DNA from: Mesorhizobium sangaii
GTDB lineage: Bacteria; Pseudomonadota; Alphaproteobacteria; Rhizobiales; Rhizobiaceae
Direction of reading: 5' to 3'
Assembly (NCBI RefSeq): GCF_014207355.1
Contig: NZ_JACHEF010000004.1
Coordinates: 310,001-374,000, forward strand
DNA: 64,000 bases
Shown piece after piece: positions 1 through 8,983 of the stretch. The notes under the pieces are model-generated. The model did no database searches and had not been told where the DNA came from. It saw only the letters and a program-made list of their open reading frames with translations. The translations under genes and the position numbers were made by a program. Within the stretch, counting starts at the first letter, position 1; each line of letters opens with the position of its first letter.

Positions 1-1068
1 GTCGGCAAGTCGACGCTTTTCAACGCGCTGACCAGGACGGCGGCGGCGCAGGCCGCCAACTATCCGTTCTGCACCATCGAACCGAACACCGGCGAGGTGG
101 CGGTGCCCGATCCGCGCCTGCAGAAGATCGCGGCGATCGCCAAGTCGAAGGAGATCATCCCGACGCGCATCTCCTTCGTTGACATTGCCGGCCTGGTGCG
201 CGGCGCCTCGAAAGGCGAAGGCCTGGGCAACCAGTTCCTCGCCAACATCCGCGAGGTTGACGCCATCGTGCATGTGCTGCGCTGCTTCGAGGATGACGAC
301 ATCACCCATGTCGAGGGCCGCATCGACCCCGTCGCCGACGCCGAGACGGTCGAGACCGAGCTGATGCTCGCCGATCTCGACAGCCTCGAGCGCCGCATCG
401 TGCAGATCCGCAAGCGCGCCGGCAGCAAGGACAAGGAAGCGACGACCGTGCTGCCGCTGATGGAGGCGGCGCTCGAGCTGCTGCAGGCCGGCAAGCCGAC
501 CCGCATCCTGCTGAAGGGCATTTCGGCGGAAGACCTGCGCATCCTGCAGGGACTGAACCTCCTGACCTCGCATCCCGTGCTCTATGTCTGCAATGTCGCC
601 GAGGCCGACGCCGCCACGGGCAACGAGCACACAAGGGCCGTGGAAAAGATGGCCGCCGCGCAAGGCGCCAGCACCGTGGTGATCTCGGCCGCCATCGAAG
701 CGGAAGTCGCCCAGCTGTCGGACGAGGAGGAGATGGAATTCCTGTCCTCGCTCGGCCTCGACGAGCCCGGCCTGAACAAGGTCATCCGCGCCGGCTACGA
801 GCTGTTGCAGCTGATCACCTATTTCACCGCCGGTCCCAAGGAAACGCGCGCCTGGACCGTGCACAAGGGTGCCAAGGCGCCGCAGGCCGCCGGCGTCATC
901 CACACCGACTTCGAGCGCGGCTTCATCCGCGCCCAGACCATCGCCTACAACGACTTCATCACGCTGGGCGGCGAAGTGGCGGCCAAGGAAGCCGGCAAGG
1001 CGCGCGACGAAGGCAAGGAATATGTCGTCCAGGACGGCGACGTCCTGCTGTTCAAGTTCAATACCTGA
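1..1068 (+). CDS. ychF: Redox-regulated ATPase YchF (5' truncated by window edge)
   Basis: This is an Obg-family P-loop NTPase that prefers ATP and binds ribosomes. The reading frame is open from base 1. The visible protein begins inside the G1 loop (VGKSTLFNALT) and continues with the family signature PFCTIEPNTG, a DIAGLVRGASKGEGLGNQFL G3 region, and the C-terminal TGS-like domain ending in GDVLLFKFNT. About 355 residues are present and roughly 12-13 N-terminal residues lie outside the window, giving the usual length of about 367. It is followed by 220 bases and then corA on the same strand. Identification is secure; only the start is missing. Confidence 0.96.
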   Translation, partial: VGKSTLFNALTRTAAAQAANYPFCTIEPNTGEVAVPDPRLQKIAAIAKSKEIIPTRISFVDIAGLVRGASKGEGLGNQFLANIREVDAIVHVLRCFEDDDITHVEGRIDPVADAETVETELMLADLDSLERRIVQIRKRAGSKDKEATTVLPLMEAALELLQAGKPTRILLKGISAEDLRILQGLNLLTSHPVLYVCNVAEADAATGNEHTRAVEKMAAAQGASTVVISAAIEAEVAQLSDEEEMEFLSSLGLDEPGLNKVIRAGYELLQLITYFTAGPKETRAWTVHKGAKAPQAAGVIHTDFERGFIRAQTIAYNDFITLGGEVAAKEAGKARDEGKEYVVQDGDVLLFKFNT

Positions 1069-1291
1069 TTTCGCGAAGGTCACACCTGGCGGCAACTCTC
1101 TGATACCGGCTTCTCGACGAGTTTTTCGAGCCGCCGAGTGTCATTCGCCCGCCAGTTGCTTGTCTTGATTTTGTCACGCCACAGGTCTAAGCGGCAGGCA
1201 CACGGTCGGCGCATGCGCAGGAGAGCCGTGCAATCCGACACGACGCGTCAATCTGAACGCACCCTTTAGCCCCAGCAAGGGAGACCCGGCG

Positions 1292-2266
1292 ATGATCAAG
1301 GCCTTCGTCGTGGACAATGACCGCTTGCGCGTCATCGACGATCTCCTGGCAAACAGCGAGAACGTCGTCTGGGCCGACCTGCTCAACCCGACCAGGGAAG
1401 AGGAAGTGGCGATCGAAAGCTGGCTCGGCGTCGCCATTCCGACGCGCGAGGAGATGGAGGAGATCGAGATTTCGAGCCGCCTCTATGTCGAGGACGGCGC
1501 CTACTTCATGACCGCCACCCTGCCCGCCCAGACCGAGGACGACGACCCCCTGATGTCGCCGGTCACCTTCGTGCTCGCCGGCTCCCGGCTGATCACCGTG
1601 CGCTATCACGAACCGAAGGCGTTCAAGACCTTTCCCCAGCGCGCCGAGAAGGTGGCGACCGGCTGCACCAGCGGCGACACCATCCTGATCGGCTTGCTGG
1701 AGGCGATTGTCGATCGCCTCGCCGATATCCTGGAGCGCGCCGGCCGCGACATCGAGGCGATTTCACGCGACATCTTCGAGGCGCGGTCGACCAAGGTTTC
1801 CAAGCGCAATCGCGACTTCCAGGAGCTCCTGAAGGCTATCGGCCGCAAGGAGGACATCGCCTCCTCGATCCGCGACAGCCTGATCTCGCTGCAGCGCCTC
1901 GCCGGCTTCTTCGCCCACGCCTCGACCCGGACCAAGATGAGCAAGGACACCAAGGCGCGCATCAAGACGCTGTCGCGCGACGTGCTGTCGCTCGCCGATC
2001 ACGCCACCTTCCTGTCGCAGAAGATCAGCTTCCTGCTCGATGCCACGCTCGGCATGATCTCGATCGAGCAGAACGCCATCATCAAGATCTTCTCGGTCGC
2101 CGCCGTCATCTTCCTGCCGCCGACGCTGGTGGCTTCGATCTACGGCATGAATTTCGACATCATCCCCGAGCTCAAATGGGAGCTCGGCTATCCCTTCGCG
2201 ATCGGCCTGATGATCCTGTCGGCGATCCTGCCCTTCTGGTATTTCCGCCGCCGCGGCTGGCTTTGA
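1292..2266 (+). CDS. corA: CorA family magnesium/divalent metal transporter
   Basis: The protein has 324 residues and belongs to the CorA family of pentameric inner-membrane Mg2+ (Co2+, Ni2+) channels. A long acidic and helical cytoplasmic N-terminal domain is followed by two C-terminal membrane segments. The selectivity motif GMN lies at residues 285-287 (YGMNFD), at the end of the first segment, and the second ends in the basic tail FRRRGWL, as is typical. The ATG is preceded by AAGGGAGA at good spacing. The gene appears to be transcribed alone. The exact metal cannot be read from sequence. Confidence 0.93.
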   Translation: MIKAFVVDNDRLRVIDDLLANSENVVWADLLNPTREEEVAIESWLGVAIPTREEMEEIEISSRLYVEDGAYFMTATLPAQTEDDDPLMSPVTFVLAGSRLITVRYHEPKAFKTFPQRAEKVATGCTSGDTILIGLLEAIVDRLADILERAGRDIEAISRDIFEARSTKVSKRNRDFQELLKAIGRKEDIASSIRDSLISLQRLAGFFAHASTRTKMSKDTKARIKTLSRDVLSLADHATFLSQKISFLLDATLGMISIEQNAIIKIFSVAAVIFLPPTLVASIYGMNFDIIPELKWELGYPFAIGLMILSAILPFWYFRRRGWL

Positions 2267-2390
2267 CCCGTCCGCCAAAGGCCATGCGGCCGTGACGTGG
2301 CGCTATAGAAATCTCTTGACCAAACGGCGGCCTGCCTGCATCCGGAAACCCCGATCCGAAATCGTGGGTCTATGAACCGGATTCCAGACC

Positions 2391-2861
2391 ATGACAGCAA
2401 AACCCTGGGCCTATGAGGACTTCGTCGAGGGCGCCTTGTTCGAGCTCGGCAGCAAGCAAGTGAGCGCCGCCGAAATCATCGAATTCGCCAGCGAATTCGA
2501 CGCGCAGCCCATGCATCTCGATGAGGAAGCCGGCAAGGCGAGCATCCTCGGCGGCCTCTCCGCTTCGGGCTGGCATACCTCAGCCATGTTCATGCGCATG
2601 CTGTGCGATGCTTTCCTGCTCGACTCCACCTGCCAGGGATCGCCCGGCGTCGATCAGGTGAAATGGAAGAAGCCGGTGCTGGCCGGCGACACACTGACAG
2701 GGAGCCTGGTGGTTCTCACCAAGCGCCTGTCGCGGTCGAAGCCGCAGCTCGGCTTCGTCACCATGCGCAGCGAACTGCTCAACCAGCGCGGCGAAAGCGT
2801 CTTCGAGCTTGAGAATTCGGTCATGTTCCTCACGCGCGACGCTGCCGGGAGCCCCGCATGA
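2391..2861 (+). CDS. MaoC-like hotdog-fold dehydratase (first of a pair)
   Basis: This 156-residue single-hotdog protein is of the MaoC/(R)-enoyl-CoA hydratase type. The motif PMHLDEEAGKASILGGLSASGW (residues about 42-63) holds the D/H hydratase pattern and the conserved glycine-rich GGLSASGWHT stretch. It overlaps the next gene by four bases (ATGA), so the two are translationally coupled. The two proteins are clearly paralogous (same length, same motif), which suggests they arose by tandem duplication and may form a heteromer. The acyl-CoA substrate is unknown. Confidence 0.85.
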   Translation: MTAKPWAYEDFVEGALFELGSKQVSAAEIIEFASEFDAQPMHLDEEAGKASILGGLSASGWHTSAMFMRMLCDAFLLDSTCQGSPGVDQVKWKKPVLAGDTLTGSLVVLTKRLSRSKPQLGFVTMRSELLNQRGESVFELENSVMFLTRDAAGSPA

Positions 2862-3328
2862 CGCTGGACGAATTCTTCCGCATCGGCACCACCGTTACGC
2901 TCGGCTCGCACACATTCGAGCCCGAGGCGATCAAGGCGTTCGCCAGGAAATACGACCCGCAGATCTTCCATATCGACGAGGAAGCGGCCAAGAAGAGCGT
3001 GCTCGGCGGGCTCTGCGCGTCCGGCTGGCACACGGCCGCGACCTGGATGAAACTCAATCTGGCAAGCAGCATGGACGCCCAGATCGCTGCGTGGAGCGGC
3101 CCCGGACCGGTGCCGGAATTCGGCCCCTCGCCTGGCTTCAAGAACCTGAAATGGCTGAAGCCGGTCTATGCCGGGCAAACCATCACCTTTACGCGTACGG
3201 CACTTTCCCACCGGCCGATCGCCTCACGCCCCGGCTGGCGGCTGCTGGCGCTACGTTGCGAGGCCTTCGATTCGACCGGCGACAAGGTGCTGGAGTTCGA
3301 AAGCGCCGTGCTGGTGAAGGTGGAGTAG
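2858..3328 (+). CDS. MaoC-like hotdog-fold dehydratase (second of a pair)
   Basis: This protein has 156 residues and is a paralogue of the preceding gene, with the motif IFHIDEEAAKKSVLGGLCAS and the WHTAATWMKL continuation. It starts inside the stop of the upstream gene (ATGA). The region around residues 80-95 is rich in Pro and Gly (SGPGPVPEFGPSPG) and is longer than in its partner. A palindromic repeat follows directly after the stop and may end transcription. The substrate is not known. Confidence 0.85.
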   Translation: MTLDEFFRIGTTVTLGSHTFEPEAIKAFARKYDPQIFHIDEEAAKKSVLGGLCASGWHTAATWMKLNLASSMDAQIAAWSGPGPVPEFGPSPGFKNLKWLKPVYAGQTITFTRTALSHRPIASRPGWRLLALRCEAFDSTGDKVLEFESAVLVKVE

Positions 3329-3339
3329 CAAGCCTCCTT

Positions 3340-3486
3340 CCTTCTCCCCCTGTGGGAGAAGGTGGATTGGCGCGCAGCGCCAAGACGGATGAGGGGTGCT
3401 GGAAGAAACGAGGCGTTCGCGTTCCCTGGAACACCCCTCGTCCGACCGAGCTTCGCTCGGCCACCTTCTCCCACAAGGGGAGAAGG
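3340..3486. repeat. Large inverted intergenic repeat (rhizobial palindromic element)
   Basis: A 26-base arm at 3340-3365 (CCTTCTCCCCCTGTGGGAGA and onward) recurs in inverted form at 3461-3486 with one mismatch. Each arm is itself a short hairpin (cttctcccc/ggggagaag). The inner part also matches (GAGGGGTG near 3391 against CACCCCTC near 3432). It lies between the convergent ends of the MaoC pair and apt, where it could act as a two-way terminator. Related sequence occurs near 16225-16355 and 26100-26120. Confidence 0.8.
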
Positions 3487-3497
3487 CAGAGGCCCCC

Positions 3498-4043
3498 TCA
3501 ATGCCCTTCAAACCCGATCAGCGTCCTCACCGGCACGCCGAGCGCTTCGAGCTTGGCGCGGCCGCCGAGGTCCGGCAGGTCGATGACGAAGCAGGCGGCG
3601 AGGATGTCGGCGCCGATCTGGCGCAGCAGTTTGACCGCCGCTTCCGCGGTGCCGCCGGTGGCGATCAGATCGTCGACCAGGATCACCTTCTCGCCCGGAG
3701 AAACGCCGTCCTTGTGCATCTCCATCTCGTCCAGCCCGTATTCAAGGCTGTACGCGACGCGCACGGTCTCGAAAGGCAGCTTGCCCTTCTTGCGGATCGG
3801 CACAAAACCGGCCGAGAGCTGATGGGCGACGGCGCCGCCGAGGATGAAACCCCGCGCCTCGATGCCGGCGATCTTGTCGATCTTCTGCCCGGCATAGGGA
3901 TGCACCAGCTCGTCGATGGCGCGGCGGAAGGCGCGCGCATTGCCGAGCAGCGTGGTGATGTCGCGAAACAGGATGCCAGGCTTGGGATAATCCGGAATGG
4001 TGCGGATCGCGGCAAGCAGTGAGTCTTCGAGGGAGGATTTCAT
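3498..4043 (-). CDS. apt: Adenine phosphoribosyltransferase
   Basis: The enzyme (181 residues) converts adenine and PRPP to AMP in purine salvage in the cytosol. The PRPP-binding motif VILVDDLIATGGTAEAA lies at about residues 120-136 (acidic pair followed by TGGT). The N-terminal IPDYPKPGILFRDITTLL signature is typical of bacterial Apt, and the length is normal. It starts 9 bases after the stop of the lldD-like gene on the same strand and is probably cotranscribed with it. Its end faces the large inverted repeat. Confidence 0.96.
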   Translation of the reverse strand: MKSSLEDSLLAAIRTIPDYPKPGILFRDITTLLGNARAFRRAIDELVHPYAGQKIDKIAGIEARGFILGGAVAHQLSAGFVPIRKKGKLPFETVRVAYSLEYGLDEMEMHKDGVSPGEKVILVDDLIATGGTAEAAVKLLRQIGADILAACFVIDLPDLGGRAKLEALGVPVRTLIGFEGH

Positions 4044-4052
4044 GGCTCGAGA

Positions 4053-5201
4053 TTACCTGAAACGGAGATTCTTGCGCGACAATTGTTCGATCGAACTGCA
4101 GCCCATCAGCTTCATGCCGCGCTCGATCTCGACCCGCATCTGTTCAAGTGCCCGTTCGACGCCCGGCTGGCCGGCCGCCGCGAGCGGGAACAGATAGTAG
4201 CGGCCGACGCCGACCGCCTTGGCGCCGAGCGACAGCGCCTTCAGCACATGCGTGCCGCGCTGCACGCCGCCATCCATGATGACATCGATCTTGTCGCCGA
4301 CCGCATCGACGATCTCGGCAAGCTGGTCGAACGCCGCCCGCGAACCATCCAGTTGCCGGCCGCCATGGTTCGACAGCACGATGCCGCTGCAGCCGATCTC
4401 GACGGCGCGTTTGGCGTCCTCCACCGACATGACGCCCTTGAGGCAGAACGGACCAGACCACAGCCTGACCATCTCGGCGACATCGTCCCACGTCATCGAC
4501 GGGTCGAGCATTTCGGTGAAGTAGCGGCTGATCGACATGGTGCCGCCGCCCATGTCGACATGCTCGTCCAGCTGCGGCAGCCTGAACCCCTCATGGGTGA
4601 AGTAATTGATTGCCCAGGCCGGCTTGATCGCGAACTGCAGCATTCCGGCCAGGTTGAGCTTGAAGGGGATGGCAAAGCCGGTGCGTTTGTCGCGCTCGCG
4701 GTTTCCGCCGGTGATGCTGTCGACGGTCAGCATCATCACTTCGACGCCAACCTCCTTTGCCCGCTGCATCATCGCCCGGTTGAGGCCGCGATCCCGGTGG
4801 AAATAGAACTGGTAGACCTGCGGGCCGCTGCTGATCCCGCGCGCTTCCTCGAGGCTGACGGTGCCAAGCGAGGAGACGCCGAACATCGTGCCGTATTTGG
4901 CGGCTGCCTTGGCGACCGCGCGCTCGCCCTGATGGTGGAACAGCCGCTGCAAGGCGGTCGGCGAGCAATAGACCGGCATCGCCAGCTTCTGGCCCATCAC
5001 CGTCACCGACATGTCGATCTCGCTGACGCCACGCAGGACGTTGGGAACCAGGTCGCAGGTTTCGAAGCTTTCGGTGTTGCGGCGATAGGTGACCTCATCG
5101 TCCGCCGCGCCGTCGATGTAGTCGAAGATCGGGCCCGGCAGCCGCTGTTGCGCCATGCGGCGGAAATCGGAAAAATTGTGACAGTCGCTGAGCCGCATCA
5201 T
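4053..5201 (-). CDS. lldD: FMN-dependent alpha-hydroxy acid dehydrogenase (L-lactate dehydrogenase-like)
   Basis: The protein has 382 residues and is of the glycolate oxidase/L-lactate dehydrogenase FMN family. Visible signatures include FDYIDGAADDE near residue 26, the active-site stretch GIVLSNHGGRQLDG (catalytic His and Arg), and IMDGGVQRGTHVLKALSLGA for FMN phosphate binding. The gene reads into apt. L-lactate is the most likely substrate, but mandelate- or glycolate-type members look similar, so the symbol is tentative. Two ATG codons sit side by side; the first was used, with GGAA just upstream. Confidence 0.85.
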   Translation of the reverse strand: MMRLSDCHNFSDFRRMAQQRLPGPIFDYIDGAADDEVTYRRNTESFETCDLVPNVLRGVSEIDMSVTVMGQKLAMPVYCSPTALQRLFHHQGERAVAKAAAKYGTMFGVSSLGTVSLEEARGISSGPQVYQFYFHRDRGLNRAMMQRAKEVGVEVMMLTVDSITGGNRERDKRTGFAIPFKLNLAGMLQFAIKPAWAINYFTHEGFRLPQLDEHVDMGGGTMSISRYFTEMLDPSMTWDDVAEMVRLWSGPFCLKGVMSVEDAKRAVEIGCSGIVLSNHGGRQLDGSRAAFDQLAEIVDAVGDKIDVIMDGGVQRGTHVLKALSLGAKAVGVGRYYLFPLAAAGQPGVERALEQMRVEIERGMKLMGCSSIEQLSRKNLRFR

Positions 5202-5324
5202 TCATTTCCAGACGTCATATCGTGGCAATCGCTTCGCCACCGTTTGGTGCGTCGAATATCAATCGGATGCCTCCGTGCCAACGGCCTAATTGCCGAGCTG
5301 CCCCACGAGCTACAACCGCCAGCA

Positions 5325-5350
5325 CAAAAAGGGCGCCCGAAGCGCCCCTT
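5325..5350 (-). terminator. Rho-independent terminator after the acid phosphatase gene
   Basis: Read on the minus strand, GGGCGC and GCGCCC arms (5331-5336 with 5342-5347) enclose a short TTCGG-type loop and are followed by TTTTT (complement of 5326-5330). It lies about 30 bases past the phosphatase stop. Confidence 0.75.
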
Positions 5351-5378
5351 TCGTCGAAAACCGGCTGCTGGCGAGAGG

Positions 5379-6074
5379 TTACATGCCGAGATCGGAACGA
5401 AGCTCGGCCTTGGCCACGTCGTATTCTGCCTTGAAGTCGTCCCTGTTGAGCAAGACGGCGGCGATCACGCTGCCGGAAATCTTGCCCATCTCGACGTCGG
5501 ACGCGTAGTGGATACCGCCGACCTCACGATTGTGGGCGTATTCAGCCGCACGCGCCATGATCTCAGCGCGCTTTTCCGGAACCATGTCGGACAGGATGAT
5601 GCCCATCATGGTGCCGACGGTCGCGTGGCCGGAAGGCCACGAACCGGAGCTGGACAGCTTGACCGCGGGCTTGACGAGGTCGCTGAGCTGGTGCGGACGC
5701 GGGCGCTTCCAGACATCCTTGGCCGGATCGACGACGGCGCCTTCGGTGGCCACCACGCGATCGAAGAAAGCACTGAATTTCGGCAGCGTTTCCTTGTTGA
5801 ACTTCGGCCCCATGACATTGGCGAAGCGCCAGACATTCTCCTCGGCGTCGGCAACTGCGCTGGCCACCATCTCAGGCGTGCGCGTCACCTGCAGCGTCAG
5901 CACCTCGCCAAGTTCGGCCTTGGTCTGCGCCGAGTCGTTCGCCGGCGGCGGCGGCAGGATCATCGTCAGGTCGACATCCTTGTTGGTGACGAAGGGCTGG
6001 GCGTCTTCGGCTTGTGCGGCCGACCCGACGATGAGCAGCAGCAAGCCTGCCGCGAGCGAAGCATATCTTTTCAT
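5379..6074 (-). CDS. Class A (PAP2-type) acid phosphatase, exported
   Basis: This 231-residue protein has a Sec signal peptide (MKRYASLAAGLLLLIVGSAAQAED, cleavage near residue 22). The PAP2 phosphatase signature is complete: KRPRP near residue 124, then SGSWPSGHAT, then the AHNREVGGIHYASDVEMG block containing the catalytic His and Asp. It resembles periplasmic non-specific acid phosphatases of the PhoN/PhoC kind, which release phosphate from organic monoesters. It stands between two terminators and is probably transcribed alone. Confidence 0.88.
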   Translation of the reverse strand: MKRYASLAAGLLLLIVGSAAQAEDAQPFVTNKDVDLTMILPPPPANDSAQTKAELGEVLTLQVTRTPEMVASAVADAEENVWRFANVMGPKFNKETLPKFSAFFDRVVATEGAVVDPAKDVWKRPRPHQLSDLVKPAVKLSSSGSWPSGHATVGTMMGIILSDMVPEKRAEIMARAAEYAHNREVGGIHYASDVEMGKISGSVIAAVLLNRDDFKAEYDVAKAELRSDLGM

Positions 6075-6154
6075 GAGTGCGATCCTTTGATGAGAGCGGC
6101 ACAGGATCGCCAGATGCGGTGACGGCCATGTGACAGCACGGGCCTCCCCAAATG

Positions 6155-6182
6155 AAAAAGGGCGCCTTTCGGCGCCCTTTTG
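6155..6182 (-). terminator. Rho-independent terminator of the petABC operon
   Basis: Arms GGGCGCC (6160-6166) and GGCGCCC (6171-6177) flank a four-base loop. On the minus strand they are followed by a TTTTT run (complement of 6155-6159), 25-50 bases after the petC stop. A TTTT run on the other side could also let it act in the opposite direction. Confidence 0.85.
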
Positions 6183-6204
6183 TGATCGTATGGCTGTGCG
6201 CGGT

Positions 6205-7077
6205 TTAGTGCGCCACGCCTTCCCACACCTTGCGCTTGGTGAGATAGACCAGCGCGCCGAACAAAAGCAGGAACACCAGCACGCGGAAGCCGGTCTTCTT
6301 GCGGTCTTCCATATGCGGCTCGGCTGCCCACATCAGGAAGGCCGACACGTCGCGGGCATACTGATCGACCGTCTGCGGCGAGCCGTCGTCATAGGTCACC
6401 TGTCCGTCGGAGAGCGGCTTGGGCATCTTCAGCGACACGCCCGACACGAAGTATGGGTTGTAATGGGTGCCCTCCGGGATGACCATGCCGGCCGGCGGCG
6501 TCTGGTCGTAGCCGGTCAGCAGCGAATGGATGTAGTCCGGCCCGCCCGCGGCATACTGGGTGAAGATGTCGAAGACGAACTGCGGGAAGCCGCGCTCGAC
6601 GCCGCGCGCTTTGGCCAGCAGCGACATGTCGGGCGGAGCAGCACCACCATTGGCGGATGCAGCCGCCTGCTCGTTGGGGAAAGGCGGCGGGAAATAATCG
6701 GACGGCTTACCGGGGCGATCGAACATGTCGCCGGCATCGTTGGGGCCGTCATGGATCGTGTACCCGGCCGACAGCGACTTGATCTGCGCGTCGGAATAGC
6801 CGAGGTCCGACAGAGTACGGAATGCCACCAGATTCATCGAGTGACAGGCCGAGCAGACTTCCTTGTAAACCTTCAGGCCGCGCTGCAACTGCGCCTTGTC
6901 ATAGGTGCCGAACGGGCCGGCAAAGCTCCAACTGATTTCCTTCGGCTCATCGATCGGAAAATGCGTCGGCGCGGCCGCGTTGTGTGCCTCTTCGGCTGCG
7001 ATCGCCCAGGTGGCTGCGGCCCCAGTGCCGGCGGCCACAAGGCCGATCAGCGCCAGCGAGGTGAGAATCTTTTTCAT
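6205..7077 (-). CDS. petC: Cytochrome c1 of the cytochrome bc1 complex
   Basis: The 290-residue haem-carrying subunit passes electrons from the Rieske centre to soluble cytochrome c. A signal peptide covers about residues 1-28. The covalent haem motif CSACH is at residues 75-79, and a C-terminal membrane anchor (GFRVLVFLLLFGALVYLTKR) keeps the protein in the inner membrane with its haem in the periplasm. It is the last gene of petA-petB-petC. Cytochrome b and c1 are separate here, unlike the fused fbcH gene of Bradyrhizobium. Confidence 0.96.
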   Translation of the reverse strand: MKKILTSLALIGLVAAGTGAAATWAIAAEEAHNAAAPTHFPIDEPKEISWSFAGPFGTYDKAQLQRGLKVYKEVCSACHSMNLVAFRTLSDLGYSDAQIKSLSAGYTIHDGPNDAGDMFDRPGKPSDYFPPPFPNEQAAASANGGAAPPDMSLLAKARGVERGFPQFVFDIFTQYAAGGPDYIHSLLTGYDQTPPAGMVIPEGTHYNPYFVSGVSLKMPKPLSDGQVTYDDGSPQTVDQYARDVSAFLMWAAEPHMEDRKKTGFRVLVFLLLFGALVYLTKRKVWEGVAH

Positions 7078-7104
7078 GCCAAATCCCCTTAGATTCTCTA
7101 CCGC

Positions 7105-8406
7105 TTAGCCCTTGGTCTCTGGTGAGGCCGCGGCACCCGCCGGATGTCCGCCGCCGCCCTTGTTCTTCTCGAGCACAGCCTCGGTGATCGAATTCGGCAG
7201 CCGCCGCGGTGTCTCGATCAGCCCGAGCACGGGCAGCGCGACCAGGAAGAAGGCGAAGTAGAACAGTGTCGCCATCTGCGCCATGAACACATAGCTGCCC
7301 TCGGCAGGCTGCGAGCCCAGCCAGCCAAGCAGGACGGCGTCAGCGACGAACAGCCAGAAGAACAGCTTGTACCAGGGCCGGTAGACAGCCGAACGCACCT
7401 TCGAAGTGTCGAGCCACGGCACCAGGAACAGCATGACGATGGCGCCGAACATGCAGATCACGCCGCCGAGCTTGGAATTGATCGGCCCGATGTTGAAAGT
7501 GATGGCGCGCAGGATCGCGTAGAACGGCAGGAAGTACCATTCAGGCACAATATGCGCCGGTGTCTTCAACGGATTGGCTACGATGTAATTGTCGGGCGCC
7601 ATAAGAAAATTCGGAATGTAGAAGACGAAATAGGCAAAGAAGAACAGGAACACGATCGAACCGAACGCGTCCTTGATGGTCGCGTAGGGGGTGAAGGCGA
7701 CGGTGTCGGTCTTCGACTTGACCTCGATGCCAGTCGGATTGCTCTGGCCGGTGACGTGCAATGCCCAGATATGCAGAATGACGACCCCGGCGATCATGAA
7801 CGGCAAGAGGTAGTGCAGCGAGAAAAAGCGGTTCAGTGTCGGATTGTCGACGGCGAAGCCGCCGAGCAGCAGCTGCTGGATCCATTCGCCGACCAGCGGG
7901 ATGGCGCTGAAGAAGCCGGTGATGACGGTCGCGCCCCAGAAGCTCATCTGGCCCCACGGCAACACATAACCCATGAAGGCCGTCGCCATCATCAGGAGGT
8001 AGATGATGCAGCCGAGGATCCACAGCAGCTCGCGCGGCGCCTTGTAGGAGCCGTAGTAGAGGCCACGAAAGATGTGGACATAAACAGCCATAAAGAAGAA
8101 CGAGGCGCCTGTGGCATGGAGATAGCGCAACAGCCATCCAGAATTCACGTCGCGCATGATCTTCTCGACCGAATCGAAGGCGAGAGTGGTGTCGGCCGCA
8201 TAGTGCATGGCCAGCACGATGCCGGTGATGATCTGCGACGCCAGCATGATCGCGAGGATGCCGCCGAAGGTCCAGGCATAGTTGAGGTTGCGTGGTACCG
8301 GATAGGCGATGAAGCTGTCATAGACCAGCCGCGGCAACGGCAGGCGGGCGTCGAACCAGCGTTCGATACCGGTCTTGGGCGTATAGGTCGAGTGTCCCTC
8401 GCTCAT
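7105..8406 (-). CDS. petB: Cytochrome b of the cytochrome bc1 complex
   Basis: This is a 433-residue polytopic membrane protein. Typical signatures are the GWLLRYLHATGASFFF helix with a haem-ligand His, the FSAIP and quinone-site PEWYFLPFYAILRA (PEWY) motifs, and the VLPWGQMSFWGATVIT Qo-site loop. The N-terminal and C-terminal cytochrome b domains are both complete, as in full-length bacterial cytochrome b. It lies between petA (16-base gap) and petC (27-base gap). The C-terminal tail is Gly-rich (NKGGGGHPAG). Confidence 0.97.
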   Translation of the reverse strand: MSEGHSTYTPKTGIERWFDARLPLPRLVYDSFIAYPVPRNLNYAWTFGGILAIMLASQIITGIVLAMHYAADTTLAFDSVEKIMRDVNSGWLLRYLHATGASFFFMAVYVHIFRGLYYGSYKAPRELLWILGCIIYLLMMATAFMGYVLPWGQMSFWGATVITGFFSAIPLVGEWIQQLLLGGFAVDNPTLNRFFSLHYLLPFMIAGVVILHIWALHVTGQSNPTGIEVKSKTDTVAFTPYATIKDAFGSIVFLFFFAYFVFYIPNFLMAPDNYIVANPLKTPAHIVPEWYFLPFYAILRAITFNIGPINSKLGGVICMFGAIVMLFLVPWLDTSKVRSAVYRPWYKLFFWLFVADAVLLGWLGSQPAEGSYVFMAQMATLFYFAFFLVALPVLGLIETPRRLPNSITEAVLEKNKGGGGHPAGAAASPETKG

Positions 8407-8422
8407 CGAAATATCCCCTGCC

Positions 8423-8983
8423 TCAACCGATAAGGATCTTGGTATCGGAAATGAATTTGAATACCGGCACTGCCATGTTCTCGGGCGCCGGGCCTTTGCG
8501 GATGCGGCCGGCCGTGTCGTATTGCGAACCGTGGCACGGACAGAACCAGCCGCCGAAATCGCCTTCCTGGCCGAGCGGAATGCAGCCCAGATGCGTGCAG
8601 ACCTGAACCATCACCATCCAGGCTTCTTTGCCGGGCGTGGTGCGGTTGGCGTCGGTCGCCGGCGCGTCTGCCGGAAGGTTCGCGTTGCGGGCGATCGGAT
8701 CCTTGAGGTCCGTCAGCTTGACCGCCTCGCCGTCCTTCATCTCCTGCTCGGTGCGGTTGCGCACCACGACAGGCTTGCCGCGCCATTTGACGATCAGCGA
8801 CATGCCCGGCGTCAGCGAGGCGACGTCGACCTCGACGGAGGCCAATGCCAGCGTCGAGGCGTCGGGGCGCATCTGGTCTATGAACGGCCATGCGAAAGCG
8901 CCCGCGCCGACCACAGCGGCCATGCCGGTGGCGACGTAGAGAAAATCACGACGGTTGGGATCCTGGGTGTCGGTTGCGCTCAC
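8423..8983 (-). CDS. petA: Rieske iron-sulfur subunit of the cytochrome bc1 complex
   Basis: The 186-residue protein carries the [2Fe-2S] cluster on CTHLGC (residues 129-134) and CPCH (148-151). The N-terminus has a twin-arginine motif (NRRDFLY, residues 10-16) before the single membrane helix, as expected for Tat-dependent Rieske proteins. It starts at GTG with AAAGGA about 10 bases upstream. It is the first gene of petABC and oxidises ubiquinol with cytochrome b. Confidence 0.96.
   Translation of the reverse strand: MSATDTQDPNRRDFLYVATGMAAVVGAGAFAWPFIDQMRPDASTLALASVEVDVASLTPGMSLIVKWRGKPVVVRNRTEQEMKDGEAVKLTDLKDPIARNANLPADAPATDANRTTPGKEAWMVMVQVCTHLGCIPLGQEGDFGGWFCPCHGSQYDTAGRIRKGPAPENMAVPVFKFISDTKILIG

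Noticed and set aside
4083..6122. A 679-codon plus-strand frame over lldD and the acid phosphatase gene
   Set aside because: It covers two clear minus-strand genes and an intergenic terminator; the composition is biased and there is no domain.
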